Assembly (NCBI RefSeq): GCF_902635505.1
Contig: NC_045426.1
Location: forward strand, 670,811,087-670,875,086
DNA length: 64,000 bases
Source: Sarcophilus harrisii
Taxonomy: Eukaryota; Chordata; Mammalia; Dasyuromorphia; Dasyuridae
Direction: 5' to 3'
The notes under the pieces are model-generated. The model saw only the letters and a list, made by a program, of their open reading frames with translations. It ran no database searches and had not been told where the DNA came from. This document shows, one piece after another, positions 10,713-21,471 of this stretch (positions are counted from its first letter, which is position 1; each line of letters starts with the position of its first letter). The position numbers and the translations under genes were made by a program.

Positions 10713-11268
10713 GAATCTGATTGTGATTTTTTGATACTTTAATTCTTTGACTTCTTGCAGTATTTTCCTCTTTGACTTAGAAACTCTATATTTTGATTGA
10801 TGTTCTGTGAGTTTTCATTTGGGGGAGTTCATTCAGGAAGCCATTAGTGGATCCTTTCTATTTTTACTTTTCTTGTCTGGTTCTAAGAGATCTGGACAAT
10901 TTTGATTTATGGTTATTTGAAACATATATCTCGATAATTTTTTTTGGTCACTGCTTTTACATAGTTTAGTGGTTCTTAAATTAGCTGTCCTCATCTGTTT
11001 CCCATGTTGGTTTTTTCTATAAGATACCTTTCATTTTCTTTTATTTTTTCAGCTTCAATTTAGTTTTAACATTTTTTCATTTTCTTGTGAATTATTTGTT
11101 TCTATTTGTCTGATTCCAATGTTCAAGGAGTCCTTTTCTTAAGTAAGATACTGTATCTTTTGTTCTAGTCTTTTAATTCTCTTTCCAAATATTCCTTCTA
11201 TTTTCCACCTACCATTTTAATTTGTTTTAAAAAATATTTTTTGGCTCTTTTAAGAAATGTTTTCTTCA

Positions 11269-11352
11269 GACACTTAATACTTCCTAGCTGTATGATCCTG
11301 GACAAGTCACTTAACCCCAATTGCCTCAGCAAAACCAAACCAAAACAAAACA
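11269..11352 (+). mobile_element. 5'-truncated WSINE1-type SINE with target-site duplication
   Basis: Only the 3' half is present ('cttcctagctgtatgatcct', 'aaccccaattgcctcagc') plus a CAAAA-rich tail. 'aaatgttttcttca' repeats at 11255-11268 and 11353-11366. Confidence 0.85.
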
Positions 11353-11366
11353 AATGTTTTCTTCAT

Positions 11367-11919
11367 CTCTTCCAAGAATTCTTGTGGGATTCATACACAA
11401 GCTGTGTTTTTCTTTGAAACTTTTTCTATAAATTACTTCTAGGTTTGTGTTTTTAGCTTCTTTGTCATATACTCAGCACACAAGCTGGTGACTGCTCTTT
11501 ATCCTGGAACACCATTCCTGTGTGCAAATTCCCTTTATAATCCCTGTTGAATCTGTGATGCAGAAAAACATATAATTGGTGACAGAGCTGCCATTTGGCA
11601 CGTCTTCCCACTTCCTTTATAAAATATCAGAGCCTTGGCATGGATCTTGAACTTTTTTTCAGTCCTTAGGCACTAAAATGCTTCACATTATGTGCTCCTG
11701 GCCAGAGTTTATTCCTAGTGTGCATAGACCTCTCTATCTGAATCCCTATGTTAATCTGGGATGAAGAAATGATTCACTGTGGGTTTTTGGGATTTACCAA
11801 TAAGCGTTTCTCAGGTGCATTTTCTAGATTTTTGTGGAAGGTTGGTGTTGGAGGAAGTGGACTATCCTTGATGACATTTTGCCATATTGGCTTCTTTCTG
11901 GATCTTCTACCAATTTATT
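11367..11919. other. No gene; unassigned sequence
   Basis: No supported coding region. Part may be the 5' end of the flanking L1. Confidence 0.4.
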
Positions 11920-12690
11920 CTAGTTCTTCCTTCTTTGGCTCAGCAGAACAAGATTGATTTATGTTCCACATGGCAGTCTTTCAGACTTTTGAAGACTATA
12001 TTCATCATTTTTGCTGTCCTCTTCTATATTCATTGCATCTGTCAATATTTCTCTTAAAATGTATTCCTTAGAACTGAATTTCGTTCACCAGACATTTTCT
12101 GCTTATGAACAGAGAATATAATCTTTGTCATTCTGGGCTCTTCAATTATGTTTGCTTCAGCCAGCCCTGTGATCAAGGTGGAGGTACTGACCATCTAAAA
12201 GGAAGATATCAGAGAAGTAAAGTAATGTCTTGCCCTTCTTGGAAGAGCTTTTGTAACTCAGAAACATTTGTGAATAGGATAACAGTTATTCTCTAAGGGA
12301 CCTTATTCTAAACTCAGTCTACACTTCTTAGGCAGCCCATCAAATAGAATGCAGTAAGACACAAAAGACATCACATTATGACCTCATCCTTGTGTTACCA
12401 ATTAACTGCAACTTCAATATAGCTATAGAAAGTACCTCCACAAATGTAGTGCTTTAACTCCTTATTTTGATGCAAAGATGAATTTGGATTCTTGAAACTA
12501 TGCCTCTGGGTCATAAGATTTGATAATGTAGTACTTGGGACCTTTCCTCACTCTTGGACTCCAGAAGGCTCACTCAGATCAAAGGCATTTTGTATAAATC
12601 ATCATTTCACTCAAAACCATAGCTACTGAGTCCTTGCCAATGTCAGTCATTTCCAGTGCTTTTCTAACCAGAGACACATTATTTTTAAGC
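11920..12690 (-). repeat. Unclassified repeat with CR1/L3-like end, copy 1
   Basis: This shares collinear blocks with 34740-36330: 'ggctcagcagaacaagat' / 'ggctcagcagatcaagat', 'gagcttttgtaactcag' / 'tagcttttgtaactcag', 'accttattctaaactc', 'tgaatttggattctt'. The low-coordinate part looks like reversed L3/CR1 3' sequence; the rest matches no family I know. Copy 2 is better preserved but interrupted. Confidence 0.55.
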
Positions 12691-12775
12691 AAATGACATT
12701 TAACAATCACACATAGTAGTGCCTTCCCTACAGCAGGCACTTAATAAATGCTAACTGAGTTGTTGATTGATTTCC
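12690..12775 (+). mobile_element. L2 LINE 3'-end fragment
   Basis: Ends 'gcacttaataaatgctaact', the usual L2 terminus. Confidence 0.5.
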
Positions 12776-13284
12776 TGCTAATAACATAGTCAAAACACGA
12801 CCTATGTAGTGTTATTTCTAAAATAAAGTGGGTTACCCATTAGGATCCCATTTCCTGGAGATTTCCATTCAAAGTCTGGATAAAGCCTCGTCAGAGATAT
12901 TGTAGAGAGTATTCTTGTCAAGATAGAGGTTGCCCTTGATCAACTCTGGAATCCTTTCCAACCTGATGTTTTATGAATGTGTAATGTAATAGTTTTAATT
13001 TAGTGGTCCCAAATCCTAAATTTTTAAAAATTCATTTTGAATGTAAGTACAGAAAGGAAAAAACCAGAACATTTCCATGTACACAACACAACATAAAAAG
13101 AGGATTCAGTATAAAACTATGAATTTTTATTTCACACTGTTTACCTTTTAAAAAAAAAACTATGTAATAAATACTACACAGTTTTTCAAAGTTGCCCTGT
13201 TTTCTGTGCTTCTTTTAAAATTTCTTTTGTTCTTTGTTGTGTACTTTAAAATTTTTTTCTCCCTCCCTCCCCATCCCATTCTAG
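12776..13284. other. No gene seen; ends in a pyrimidine tract
   Basis: AT-rich spacer with no recognised repeat. Its last 40 bases are the T/C-rich run that precedes the exon-like segment at 13285. Confidence 0.4.
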
Positions 13285-13438
13285 AGAAAGCTATTATTAC
13301 CAAGAAGAAATTTGCTGATAGCCTAAGTTGTTTAACAAAAGAACGAGATGCTTTGAAGAATAGTGATCTCCTTATTATGGAGGTGTCCAAGAAGAAGCTA
13401 GAAGAGCATCTTATTGCAATGCTATTGAAAAGATTCTT
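13285..13438 (+). pseudogene. Exon-like coiled-coil segment, unidentified
   Basis: A strong acceptor-like run (tctccctccctccccatccc, then attctag) ends at 13284. After it, an open frame encodes a lysine/glutamate/leucine-rich helix with heptad-like spacing: KKKFADSLSCLTKERDALK and EVSKKKLEEHLIAML. A donor-like 'gtatga' follows at 13439. The frame also stays open through the intron-like bases before and after. This could be an internal exon of a coiled-coil gene, an orphaned exon, or a piece of a processed pseudogene. I do not recognise the protein, and no partner exon was found nearby. Confidence 0.35.
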
Positions 13439-13439
13439 G

Positions 13440-13960
13440 TATGAAGTTCTAGTTCTAGACTTCTCAAGTTCTTTCCGGCTCAGTTCCATAGTTAAATGGG
13501 AATTTCATAGTTAATGCATGTGCAGTGCTCATTATCATGTCACAGACACAGAGATTTTGCTTGCCTTAGGTTATAGTTGTAGAGGTATATTCATTGTAGT
13601 TTTGCTCTGCTGTTCTCTTGGTAGAAATGATGGTTCTTTGTAGCTGCATTTATGGACCCTGGGAATGTGAACCCAAATTATTTCTTCAGTTCTTTGGCTG
13701 GCAAGGGAATTAGAGGCCAGGGAATGATGGCCTCATTACTAGGATGAATCTGTGTATTCTGGTACTTAGACATGGGGAGAATAGGAGAGCTCATTCTTAG
13801 AAGAGAAAAACACACATTGACTTCTCAAGTTGGTTTCCTGGGAATAAACAATCTGAAAACCAGATTGAGAATATAAATAGAAGCAATATCAAAGACATTT
13901 TAAATATGGACATTCTGAGTGGGAAAAAAGATAGGTTGCTCTGGGATGGCATGACAATTA
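13440..13960. other. No gene or recognised repeat
   Basis: Mixed-composition sequence without open frames or repeats I can name. Confidence 0.4.
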
Positions 13961-14125
13961 GTTGTTGTTGTTCATTTGTTTTTCAGTCTTGTCCAAGTTT
14001 TAGTGCCCTGATTTAGGGTTTTCTTGGTAGAGATGATGGAACGACTTGCCTTTTCCTTCTCCAACTCACCTTGCAGATGAGGAAACTGAGGCAAACAAAG
14101 TTAAGATCTATTTATCTAGTGGTAA
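13961..14125 (-). mobile_element. MAR1-type CORE-SINE
   Basis: Reversed MAR1: 'gttgttgttcatttgttttt', 'ttttcttggtagagatgatg', 'ccttctccaactcaccttgc', 'gaggaaactgaggcaaacaa'. Confidence 0.8.
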
Positions 14126-14149
14126 TTTCTCTGCTAACTTTCACTCCAA

Positions 14150-15085
14150 ATGTCTATTGGATACTTTGAATCAGATGCCTTGTAGATATCTTAAATTCAA
14201 CATTTACAAAATGTAAGTCTTTATATTTTTTCCCCCAAACTGTCCCCTCTTTAAAATTGTTTTACTGTTATCAAGGACACCACCATCTTTCTGATAATCT
14301 AAGTTTACAATCTATATTTGATTCCAGTTGCCAAGTCTAGTCATCTAATTTCCACATTTGTAATATCTCTTGTATATATGCCTTCTCTCTTCTGACATTG
14401 CCAGCACTCTAGTGTGGGCTTTTGTAACCTTACATCTGCAATATTATAGTAACCTGCTGGGCAAACTCACCAGCATTTTTCTTTCTGCACTCCAATCCAT
14501 CCTCCAAACTAATCAAATTAATCTTCCTAAAGGCTGAAAGTCTCCCATGTCTCTCCAATTTAACAAACTCTACTCTTGTTAAATTCTAAAATTAAATATC
14601 AAATACTCCATTTAGTTTTTAAAACTCTTTGTCACCTGGATCTCTCCTACCTTTTTAGTCTTCTTATGCTTTAGTCTTTTCCTTGTACATTCTGTGATCC
14701 AATGACACTGGGTTCCTTGTCATTCCTTACACAAGACATTTCATGTCCCAACTCTATACCTTTCCCCCGGCTGTTCCATTTCTGGGATGCTCTCTTTCCA
14801 CATCTTTTAGTTTTTCTGGCTTCCTTCAAGTTTTACCTAAAATTCTACCTTTTACAAGAAGCCTTTCTTGATCCCCCCCCTTAACACCAGGACCTCCTCT
14901 GTGTAGTATTTCCAATTTACCCTGTATATCTTGTTTGGGGATAGTTATTTGCATCTTGACTGCCCTATTTGTCTGGGTACTCTTAGGAGTAGGACCTATT
15001 TTTTTGGATTTTATTTATTTTCATTCCTTAGTACAATGACTGGCATATAGTAGGAGCTTAACAAAAGCTTGTTAACTGACTTATT
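14150..15085 (+). mobile_element. L2 LINE, 3' portion
   Basis: C/T-rich L2 ORF2 tail and 3' region: 'ctgcactccaatccatcctc', 'tgtcacctggatctctccta', 'gactggcatatagtaggagc'. No ORF survives. Confidence 0.75.
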
Positions 15086-15377
15086 GACTCATTTCCATTG
15101 ACAATCCATGCCTAAAGTTATTTTCCTTAGACTTTCCTTAGTCTATTGTAGGCAGTAGAAATAAAGATGATTGAGATTATTACCTTTCAAAGCTGTCCAG
15201 GCCCCTCCAAAAATAGTAAATAAGAGCAATGGAATAATAAAATAAGGACTATGAAAATATGGGCAGACAGCCTTATAAATTCAAGGAAGTTCTCATCCAT
15301 TCATCCCAAAATGTAGTATAACCCAATTGTTTTTAAAGAGGAAGGTCCCTAGAAGAATGTAAATGTCAGGAATTTAT

Positions 15378-15612
15378 TGTTATCATTCAGTCATTTTTTT
15401 CGGTGTGTACGATTCTTTATGATTTTATCTGAGATTTTCTTGGCAGAGACACTGGAATGGTGTGCCATTTCCTTCTCAGCTTATTTTAAAGATGAAGAAA
15501 TTGAGGCAAACAGGATTAAGTGACTTATCTAGGGTCACATAGCTAGAAAGTATCTGAGGCCAGATTTGAAGTCAGGAAAATGAGTCTTCCTGATGACAGG
15601 CTCAGCACTTTT
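15378..15612 (-). mobile_element. MAR1-type CORE-SINE
   Basis: Nearly full-length reversed MAR1: 'gattttcttggcagagacac', 'tgccatttccttctcagc', 'gacttatctagggtcacata', 'gagtcttcctgatgacagg'. Confidence 0.85.
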
Positions 15613-15734
15613 ATTTATTGGAGAACAAATGTCCTATTTTTCAAAAAGAAGAGTAAAAAGCCTTCAGACTTATGTAGACTTAATCTGAGAACTTGATTTT
15701 AATTCCTGGTAAAATTCCAGAACATTTTATGCTG

Positions 15735-16130
15735 ACACTAGAAAAGAAAGCAAAGGATCACAGAGAGCCTATATGCCCTCATCAAGAACAAGTTGTACCA
15801 GACTAATTTCATTTTCATTTTTGGACAGGATTATGAGGTTGATATCAGGATTGTTTTGAATATAGTTCAATTAGATTTGAGCAAAGCATTCAATAGAGTC
15901 TCTTATGTTATCTTTGTAAAAAAGATCAAGGGATGTGTGTTGGATGATAAAATCAAGTGGATTTGGAAATGGCTGGATAATTGGGCTCAAAGGATAGACA
16001 TTAATGGATGGATGTAAATTTGGAGGGAAGTCTTTAGTAGAGTGCATTAGGGTTCTTGTGCTGCTTAGCATTTTAATCAGTGATTTGGATAAAGGTATGG
16101 ATGGATTGCTGATCAAAGGTAGGAGGGATA
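15735..16130 (+). mobile_element. L3/CR1 LINE, reverse-transcriptase fragment
   Basis: A frame from 15793 encodes LDLSKAFNRVS (15871 on), then KIKWIWKWLDNWAQRIDING, the fingers-to-palm part of a CR1-clade reverse transcriptase (family pattern LDFSKAFDTV..WL..R.QRV.ING). Downstream, 'agcattttaatcagtgattt' encodes the ILISDLD part in a shifted frame. The YADD box is not reached. Decayed. Confidence 0.8.
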
Positions 16131-16154
16131 GTTAATATATTGGTTAGTTAGTTA

Positions 16155-16375
16155 GCTAGTCCAACAGCTAAATGGCCCAGTGGATAGAGCTCTAGACCTA
16201 GAGTCTGAAAATCTGTATTCAAATCTGGTCTCAGGCACTTAACCTGTGAGTATCTTGGTTTTCTCATCTATAAAATGGAGATAATAATAATGGCACCTAC
16301 TAAGTAAGGTTGTGAGGATCAAATGAATAGCGTACTTAGCATAGAGCCTGGCACATAGTAGGTATTATGATCTAT
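16155..16375 (+). mobile_element. MIR/THER-type CORE-SINE
   Basis: 'ggcccagtggatagagctct', 'tctcatctataaaatggaga' and 'gagcctggcacatagtaggt'. Confidence 0.8.
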
Positions 16376-16384
16376 TAGTGATTT

Positions 16385-16399
16385 GGGGGGGGGGGGGGG
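16385..16399 (+). repeat. Poly-G run
   Basis: Fifteen consecutive G. Confidence 0.95.
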
Positions 16400-16519
16400 A
16401 GGCAGAAAGAGACCTGTGAATATTTTCGGAGGAGTGATGAAAAAACTTGCTATTCATCTCCTGTCAGAGACATGGAGGACTTGGAGGGCAGACTAAGACA
16501 TACATTTTCAGATAAGGAT

Positions 16520-16640
16520 GAGTAATGGTTAGAGTACAAGATCTGAAGCAGCAAGACTTGGGTCCTTCCTCTTATACTTGTAGTTATGTGACTGTAAGCA
16601 AATTAACCTCTCATATCTTTGAACTTCTCTTTAAGGCTCA
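16520..16640 (+). mobile_element. MIR fragment
   Basis: 'ggttagagtacaagatctga', 'gtgactgtaagcaaattaac' and 'ctcatatctttgaact' fit a diverged MIR core. Confidence 0.45.
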
Positions 16641-16965
16641 AAGTTAAAGACTGCTTATGATCAGTCTCAGTAGAGGGAGCTCCTACACTTACAAAACTCC
16701 AAATCCTCATTGTATTGATGTTATTCTCCTCTAGTGACATGGTGGCAAATGTCTTTTAACTGGCTTTCTTTAGCAGGATAAATTTTAACATTTAATCTAC
16801 ATTATTAACATTTCTCCATCACTTTCTTAAGCCTAGAAATAAAAAAAAAAACAATAAATTAAGCTCTGACGTGTCATTTGCTTATTTCCAAATCAGAAAA
16901 ATGGTCACACTGAAAATTTAAACAGTTGGCTTTTTCAAGTGTAAATAAGAGGTGACACCTCAAAA

Positions 16966-16967
16966 GA

Positions 16968-16990
<23 letters not shown>
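16966..16990. repeat. (TA)n microsatellite
   Basis: About 12 TA units followed by a T run. Confidence 0.95.
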
Positions 16991-17002
<12 letters not shown>

Positions 17003-17070
17003 TATAGTAGTGCTCTCATTGTTCTGGTTTTCTTTATACTTTGTGGTTTTCTTTACCTGAGTGTAAATAT

Positions 17071-17328
17071 GAATTTATTGCTGTGGATTGTCTAATCTAT
17101 GTGGTGGTAGTCACCATGAATGTTGCTATTTTTGTTCTATTTTTCTACACTATGCATTATTTCACAAAAGTGTTTCCATATTTACTGCTTACTGGATTTA
17201 ATTATTTAATTCTCACTTCCCATTCTTCTTGATATATTTGGAGTCTTTTTGATATTGCTGCCCTCACAATTCTCATTGCTTGATATTCTCTTTCCCATTT
17301 TATTCTGGTTTTCCTCCTATCTAATTGT
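17071..17328 (+). repeat. Shortened tandem copy of an L1-L2 junction
   Basis: Block X1 (17071-17190, 'ctgtggattgtctaatctat') matches X2 at 17331-17446. Block Y1 (17205-17328, 'cttcttgatatatttggagt', 'ttctcattgcttgatattct') matches Y2 at 18050-18111 plus 18322-18392. X is old L1 3' sequence and Y is L2. The unit X-Y is therefore present twice, and this copy lacks the roughly 600 bp between X2 and Y2. Confidence 0.7.
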
Positions 17329-17330
17329 AG

Positions 17331-17890
17331 AAATTATTTACTGCTGTGGATTGTCTAATCTATATGGTAGTCACCATGTATGTTGCTGTTTTTGTTCTGT
17401 TTTTCTTCACTATGCATTATTCCACAAGTGTTCCCATATTTACTTGAAATTTTCATATCAATTCTTTCTTCTTACACAAAAAGTTCCATTGATTAAATAA
17501 GCCACAATTTTTTCAGCCATTTCCCAATTGTGGGCAATTAGTTTGTCTTGTGACCCCTGAGCTAAAGCATATATAATTTTCATTTTAGGGGAAATTCCTT
17601 TTGCAAAATTCCATTTTGATTTTCAAAGAAGTTGGACTTATTACTCATAATTCTAACAGTAGAAGAATATCAGAGTTCTTTACAATCATCAAGTCAAAAA
17701 GAAATTTTATCCATTTTTATTGTCTTTGCCAAGATCTGAATGTTAAATAGATCCTAATGTGGCATAAATTTATGTTTCTGTGTTAAATTGGGATTTCAAA
17801 ACAATTTTCATGTGATTATTGATAGTTTGTATTTTTTTCTTCTGAACATATTCCTGTTCATACCCTTTGGCCATTTATCATTTGGAGACT
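17331..17890 (-). mobile_element. Old L1 LINE 3' portion
   Basis: Reversed L1 sequence close to the end of ORF2: 'ccacaattttttcagccatt', 'ttcccaattgtgggcaatta', 'ccctttggccatttatcatt'. Heavily decayed. Confidence 0.55.
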
Positions 17891-18096
17891 GGTATTTACT
17901 CTGATAAAGTTTATACCACTTCTTTAAAAAGGCATCTACAACAGGTGCCTCTATTTTCTTTCCTCTCACTCTTTAGAGTAACTTTTGACCTTATCCTCCA
18001 AATGAAATAGCGCGCGCTCTCTCTCGTTCCCATTATTGCCAGATGAAATAGCCTATTCTCACTTCTTATTCTTCTTGATATATCTGGAGTCTTTTT

Positions 18097-18321
18097 GATA
18101 ATGCTGACCTTCATGTATACTTATTGTGTATCTAATTTATATTTTAATGTACTTAACATCTACTGGTCATCCTGACATCTGGGGGAGGGGTAGGGGGTAA
18201 GAGGTGAAAAACTGGAACAAGAGGTTTGGCAATTGTTAATGCTGTAAAGTTACCCATGTATATATCCTGTAAATAAAAGGCTATTAAAAAAAAAAGAAAA
18301 AAAAAAGATAATGCTGACCTT
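18097..18321 (+). mobile_element. Young 5'-truncated L1 with target-site duplication
   Basis: About 195 bp of L1 3' end: 'catcctgacatctgggggag', 'tttggcaattgttaatgctg', 'cccatgtatatatcctgtaa', then an AATAAA-like word and an A-rich tail. The 15-base repeat 'gataatgctgacctt' flanks it at 18097-18111 and 18307-18321. It splits an older L2. The same subfamily appears reversed at 60571. Confidence 0.92.
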
Positions 18322-19533
18322 ACAATTCTCATTGCTTGATATTTTCTTCTTTCCCATTTTATTCCGGTTCTCCTCCTGTGTGCATTTCTAATTGTGCATT
18401 TCTTTTCTAGATCTTCATTCAGGCATCCTTCAAGTTTTTCTCCTTCTCCCTCTCTACTACAATTGGTGATCTCATTAGCTCTTATGGATTTAATTATCAT
18501 CTCTATGCTGATGATTCTCAAATCTACTTTTCCAGCCCTAACCCCTCTTTTGACTTTTAGATTTGTATCTCTAATTGCCTTTGACATCTTGAACTGGATA
18601 TTCTTCTTCTTAAATTCAACTTGTCAACTTGTCCAAAATTGAACTCATTATCTTTCCTACAACCGCCTCCCCGCCCTTCTTAACTTTCTTACTACTTTTG
18701 AAGGCACTTTCATCCTCCTACTCCCTTAAGCTTGTAACCCAGATGTCAACTCACTCCCTGTAGCCAATGTATTATCAATGCCTGTTGATTTTCCTTTTGC
18801 AATATCTCTCAAGTTGATCTCCTTCTCTCCTTTGATTCTGTCATCACTCTGGGGCAGGCTCTCATCACTTCAATTGCAATAATCTGCTGGTGGGTCTACC
18901 TATCTCAGTTTTCTGCACTCCAGTCCATCCTTCATTTCTGGCAAGATGATTTTCCTAAAGGGCAAGTCCAATCATGTTATTTCCCTTTTACTTAATAACC
19001 CCTAGTGGTTCCCTGTCATCTCCAGGATCAGTTCCTCAGTTTGACATTCAAGGCTCTTTAACCTACCCCCTACCTTCCTAGTCTTCTTACACCTTACATT
19101 GCTTCCCTTTTTGTCTCTGACCATTCCTGCTGATATATTCTGATCCACAGATGCTGGCTTTCTTTCTGTTCCTTTAACAAATCATTATTTCTTGGCTCTG
19201 GGCATTTTCACTGCCTGCAATGTTTTCCCTCTTCATCTCTTGACACCCTTGGATTTTTTCCAGTCTCAGGTAAAATCCTATCTTCCACATAGAGCCTTTC
19301 TTAATCATCCTTACTGCTAATATCTTCCTTCTGCTAATTATATCCTTTTTATCTGGTATATTTCTTATTTGTACATAATTTGCATAATATCTCCATAGTA
19401 GAATGTAAGCTCCTTGAGAGCAAGAACTGTCTTTTGTCTTTCCTTGGATTCTTAGTGCTTAAGCTTAGTGCTTAGTCCCAGATAGTATCTGGGACACAGT
19501 AGGTGCTCAATAAATGCTTATTGACTGAAATGG
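18322..19533 (+). mobile_element. L2 LINE, ORF2 end and 3' region
   Basis: The reverse-transcriptase active-site word YADD is readable at 18504-18515 in SSYGFNYHLYADDSQIYFSS, the usual L2 context. The rest is the C/T-rich ORF2 tail and 3' UTR, ending 'gtaggtgctcaataaatgct' near 19520. Bases 18050-18111 belong to the same copy, left of the L1 insertion. Stops and frame changes show decay. This is the best-kept L2 here. Confidence 0.88.
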
Positions 19534-19845
19534 AAACTCTTCATGACAATTGCAGCATGCATTATGATTGACTGCATTTACTCAAGAAGTGTCTCAGAAG
19601 TTTGAGATCAAAGAAATAAGAAAAGGCAGCTGTATGAGCAGTAAAAGTTCTGCAGAGTTGGATTGAATAAGGTATTGTCCATAAGCCAGGAAGCCGAAGC
19701 CCATTCCAGTTTTCTTCATCATTTCCTTGGGGAAGGAAGCTATGAAGGCTATGAGAAGTGGAAGTCAACGAGATGATGTTTACTAACAATTAATGGAAAA
19801 TCATGCACTGAGGTTCAAACAATCAATGAACAAGGATAATTGAGA
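19534..19845. other. No gene seen
   Basis: A minus-strand frame at 19562-19789 has no recognisable domain. No repeat was named. Confidence 0.4.
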
Positions 19846-20070
19846 TGTGGTTGCATAGCAGTTCATGTGATTAAAGCCTGAGGGTTTTAGAAGATGACAA
19901 AGTCTTTATGAGTCAAGAATGTGATATAATACTTTAAACTGGAAATAAAATCTTAGCCTGCCTTTAACAGGGTTAAAATAGCCAGATTAAAGGAGCTCAA
20001 ATCTCTACTGAATTCTGTGTACCTAGATTTTGAAAATTATATTGTATGTTGTTTTTGGTGTCACATTTTG

Positions 20071-20838
20071 TCTTATTTTTAAATTTCCAATACAAGTTTC
20101 TTTTTCCAAATACATATACAGAGAGTTTTCAATATTCATTTTTGTAAGACTGTGTTCCAAATTTTTTTCCCTCCCTCCATTACCTTCCCTCTTCTTAAGA
20201 CAGCAAGCAAATTAAATATGGGTAATTGTTTTGATATTCAATATTCAAATTTTATTTATTAATTATAATGATTGATTATGGATATTTACACCAAAGAGGG
20301 AAAAAAAAGCATAAGGAAGAAAATAAACAAATAAAAAGGTGAAAATACTATGCTTTGATCCACATTCACTCTCCATAATTCTCTCTCTGGATGTGGATGG
20401 CATTTTCCATCCCAAGTCTATTAAAATTGCCTTGAATCACTCCATTGTTGAGAAGATCCAAGTCCGTCATAATCAATACACAATCTTCTTGCTACTGTGT
20501 ACAATGTTCTCCTGGTTCTGCTCACTTCACTTAGCATCAGTTCACATAAGTCTTTCCAGGTTTTTCTGACATCAGCCTGTTGATCATTTCTTACATACCA
20601 TAGCTTATGCAGCCATTCCCCCAAGGAGGGGCATCCACTCAATTTCCAGTTCTTTGCCACTACAAAGAGAGCTGCTACAAACATTTTTGCATGTATGAGT
20701 CCTTTTTCCTCTTTTATGATCTCTTTGGGATATAAACCCAGTAGTGAGATTTCTGGATCAAAGGATATGCACAGTTTTATAGCCTTTTGGGTAGTTCCAA
20801 ATTGCTCTCCAGAATGTGTTGGATCATTTCACAGCTCC
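20071..20838 (-). mobile_element. 5'-truncated L1 with target-site duplication
   Basis: Minus-strand L1 with 3' UTR and the last ORF2 codons. The minus frame reads VAALFVVAKNWKLSGCPSLG and CELMLSEVSRTRR, typical of the L1 ORF2 C-terminus. The 17-base repeat 'tttggtgtcacattttg' (20054-20070) matches 20839-20855 with one change, and splits the L3 host exactly. A few differences from the 60480 copy show moderate age. Confidence 0.9.
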
Positions 20839-20924
20839 TTTGGTGTCATATTTTGAAAAGGACATTGACAAACTATAGCACAGCAAAGAAATGACAAATC
20901 AATAAGTGAAAAAGTATCTAAGAA

Positions 20925-21060
20925 CCTGCCTATGTGCCAGTAACTATGTTGGGTGCTGGGGAGATATATGTGTATAAGGAAAGGAATGATCCCTACTTGT
21001 AAGATGTTTATATTGAGGGCATGAATAGAGAGTAAGGCACAAAATGGTAGAGGTGGTAAG
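20925..21060 (-). mobile_element. L2 LINE 3' fragment
   Basis: 'ctatgtgccagtaactatgt' and 'gttgggtgctggggagatat' are reversed L2 3' end. Confidence 0.6.
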
Positions 21061-21471
21061 TAGCCCTCCTGCTCCCTGACATTACCGGATTGTGTTTAGA
21101 ATATTCTGGTCTGGACATCATGGTTAAGGAATGATATTGAAATGGATGAAATCCAGAGGAAGGTGACTAGGAAAGTGAAGAGACTCAAAAGCATTTATTA
21201 AATGTTATCAGTTGAAGAAACTATGGATGTTAATCCTGGAGAAAAGAAAACTTAGCAGGGGACCTGATCTTTATCTTTAGCTATTAGCTGTCAAGTGAAA
21301 GAGCAATGGAACTTGTTCGGCTTGAGCCCAGAGGTTATAACTAGAAGAAATAGTGAGGAACAGCACGTATCATAATTTTTCAGCGGCATATAATAAAGAA
21401 CTTCTAAACATCAAGAACTTGCAACAATGTATCCACTTCCAGTCAGTAAAGATCTTTAAGAAGTTGGAAGG

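Larger units (their letters stand above)
6930..11260 (-). mobile_element. Old L1 LINE, ORF2 to ORF1, with nested insertions
   Basis: Read on the minus strand this is a long decayed L1. ORF2 reverse-transcriptase and downstream sequence occupy about 6930-9690; for example 'gatattggtctatgcctag', 'tctgcatctattaatataat' and 'aatattggtctatagttttc' match the antisense of mammalian L1 ORF2. Endonuclease-side sequence lies near 10130-10520. The T-rich ORF1 coiled-coil complement runs about 10730-11255. No long ORF survives. Four later insertions split it: a SINE at 7088, an L1 3' end at 9688, a MIR at 10535 and a SINE fragment at 11269. Confidence 0.65.

Noticed and set aside
15793-16017. Plus-strand ORF as a possible gene
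   Set aside because: It is CR1-clade reverse transcriptase from a decayed L3 LINE.
18009-18025. Short alternating GC run (gcgcgcgc) as a regulatory or Z-DNA site
   Set aside because: Too short and isolated, inside repeat-derived sequence.
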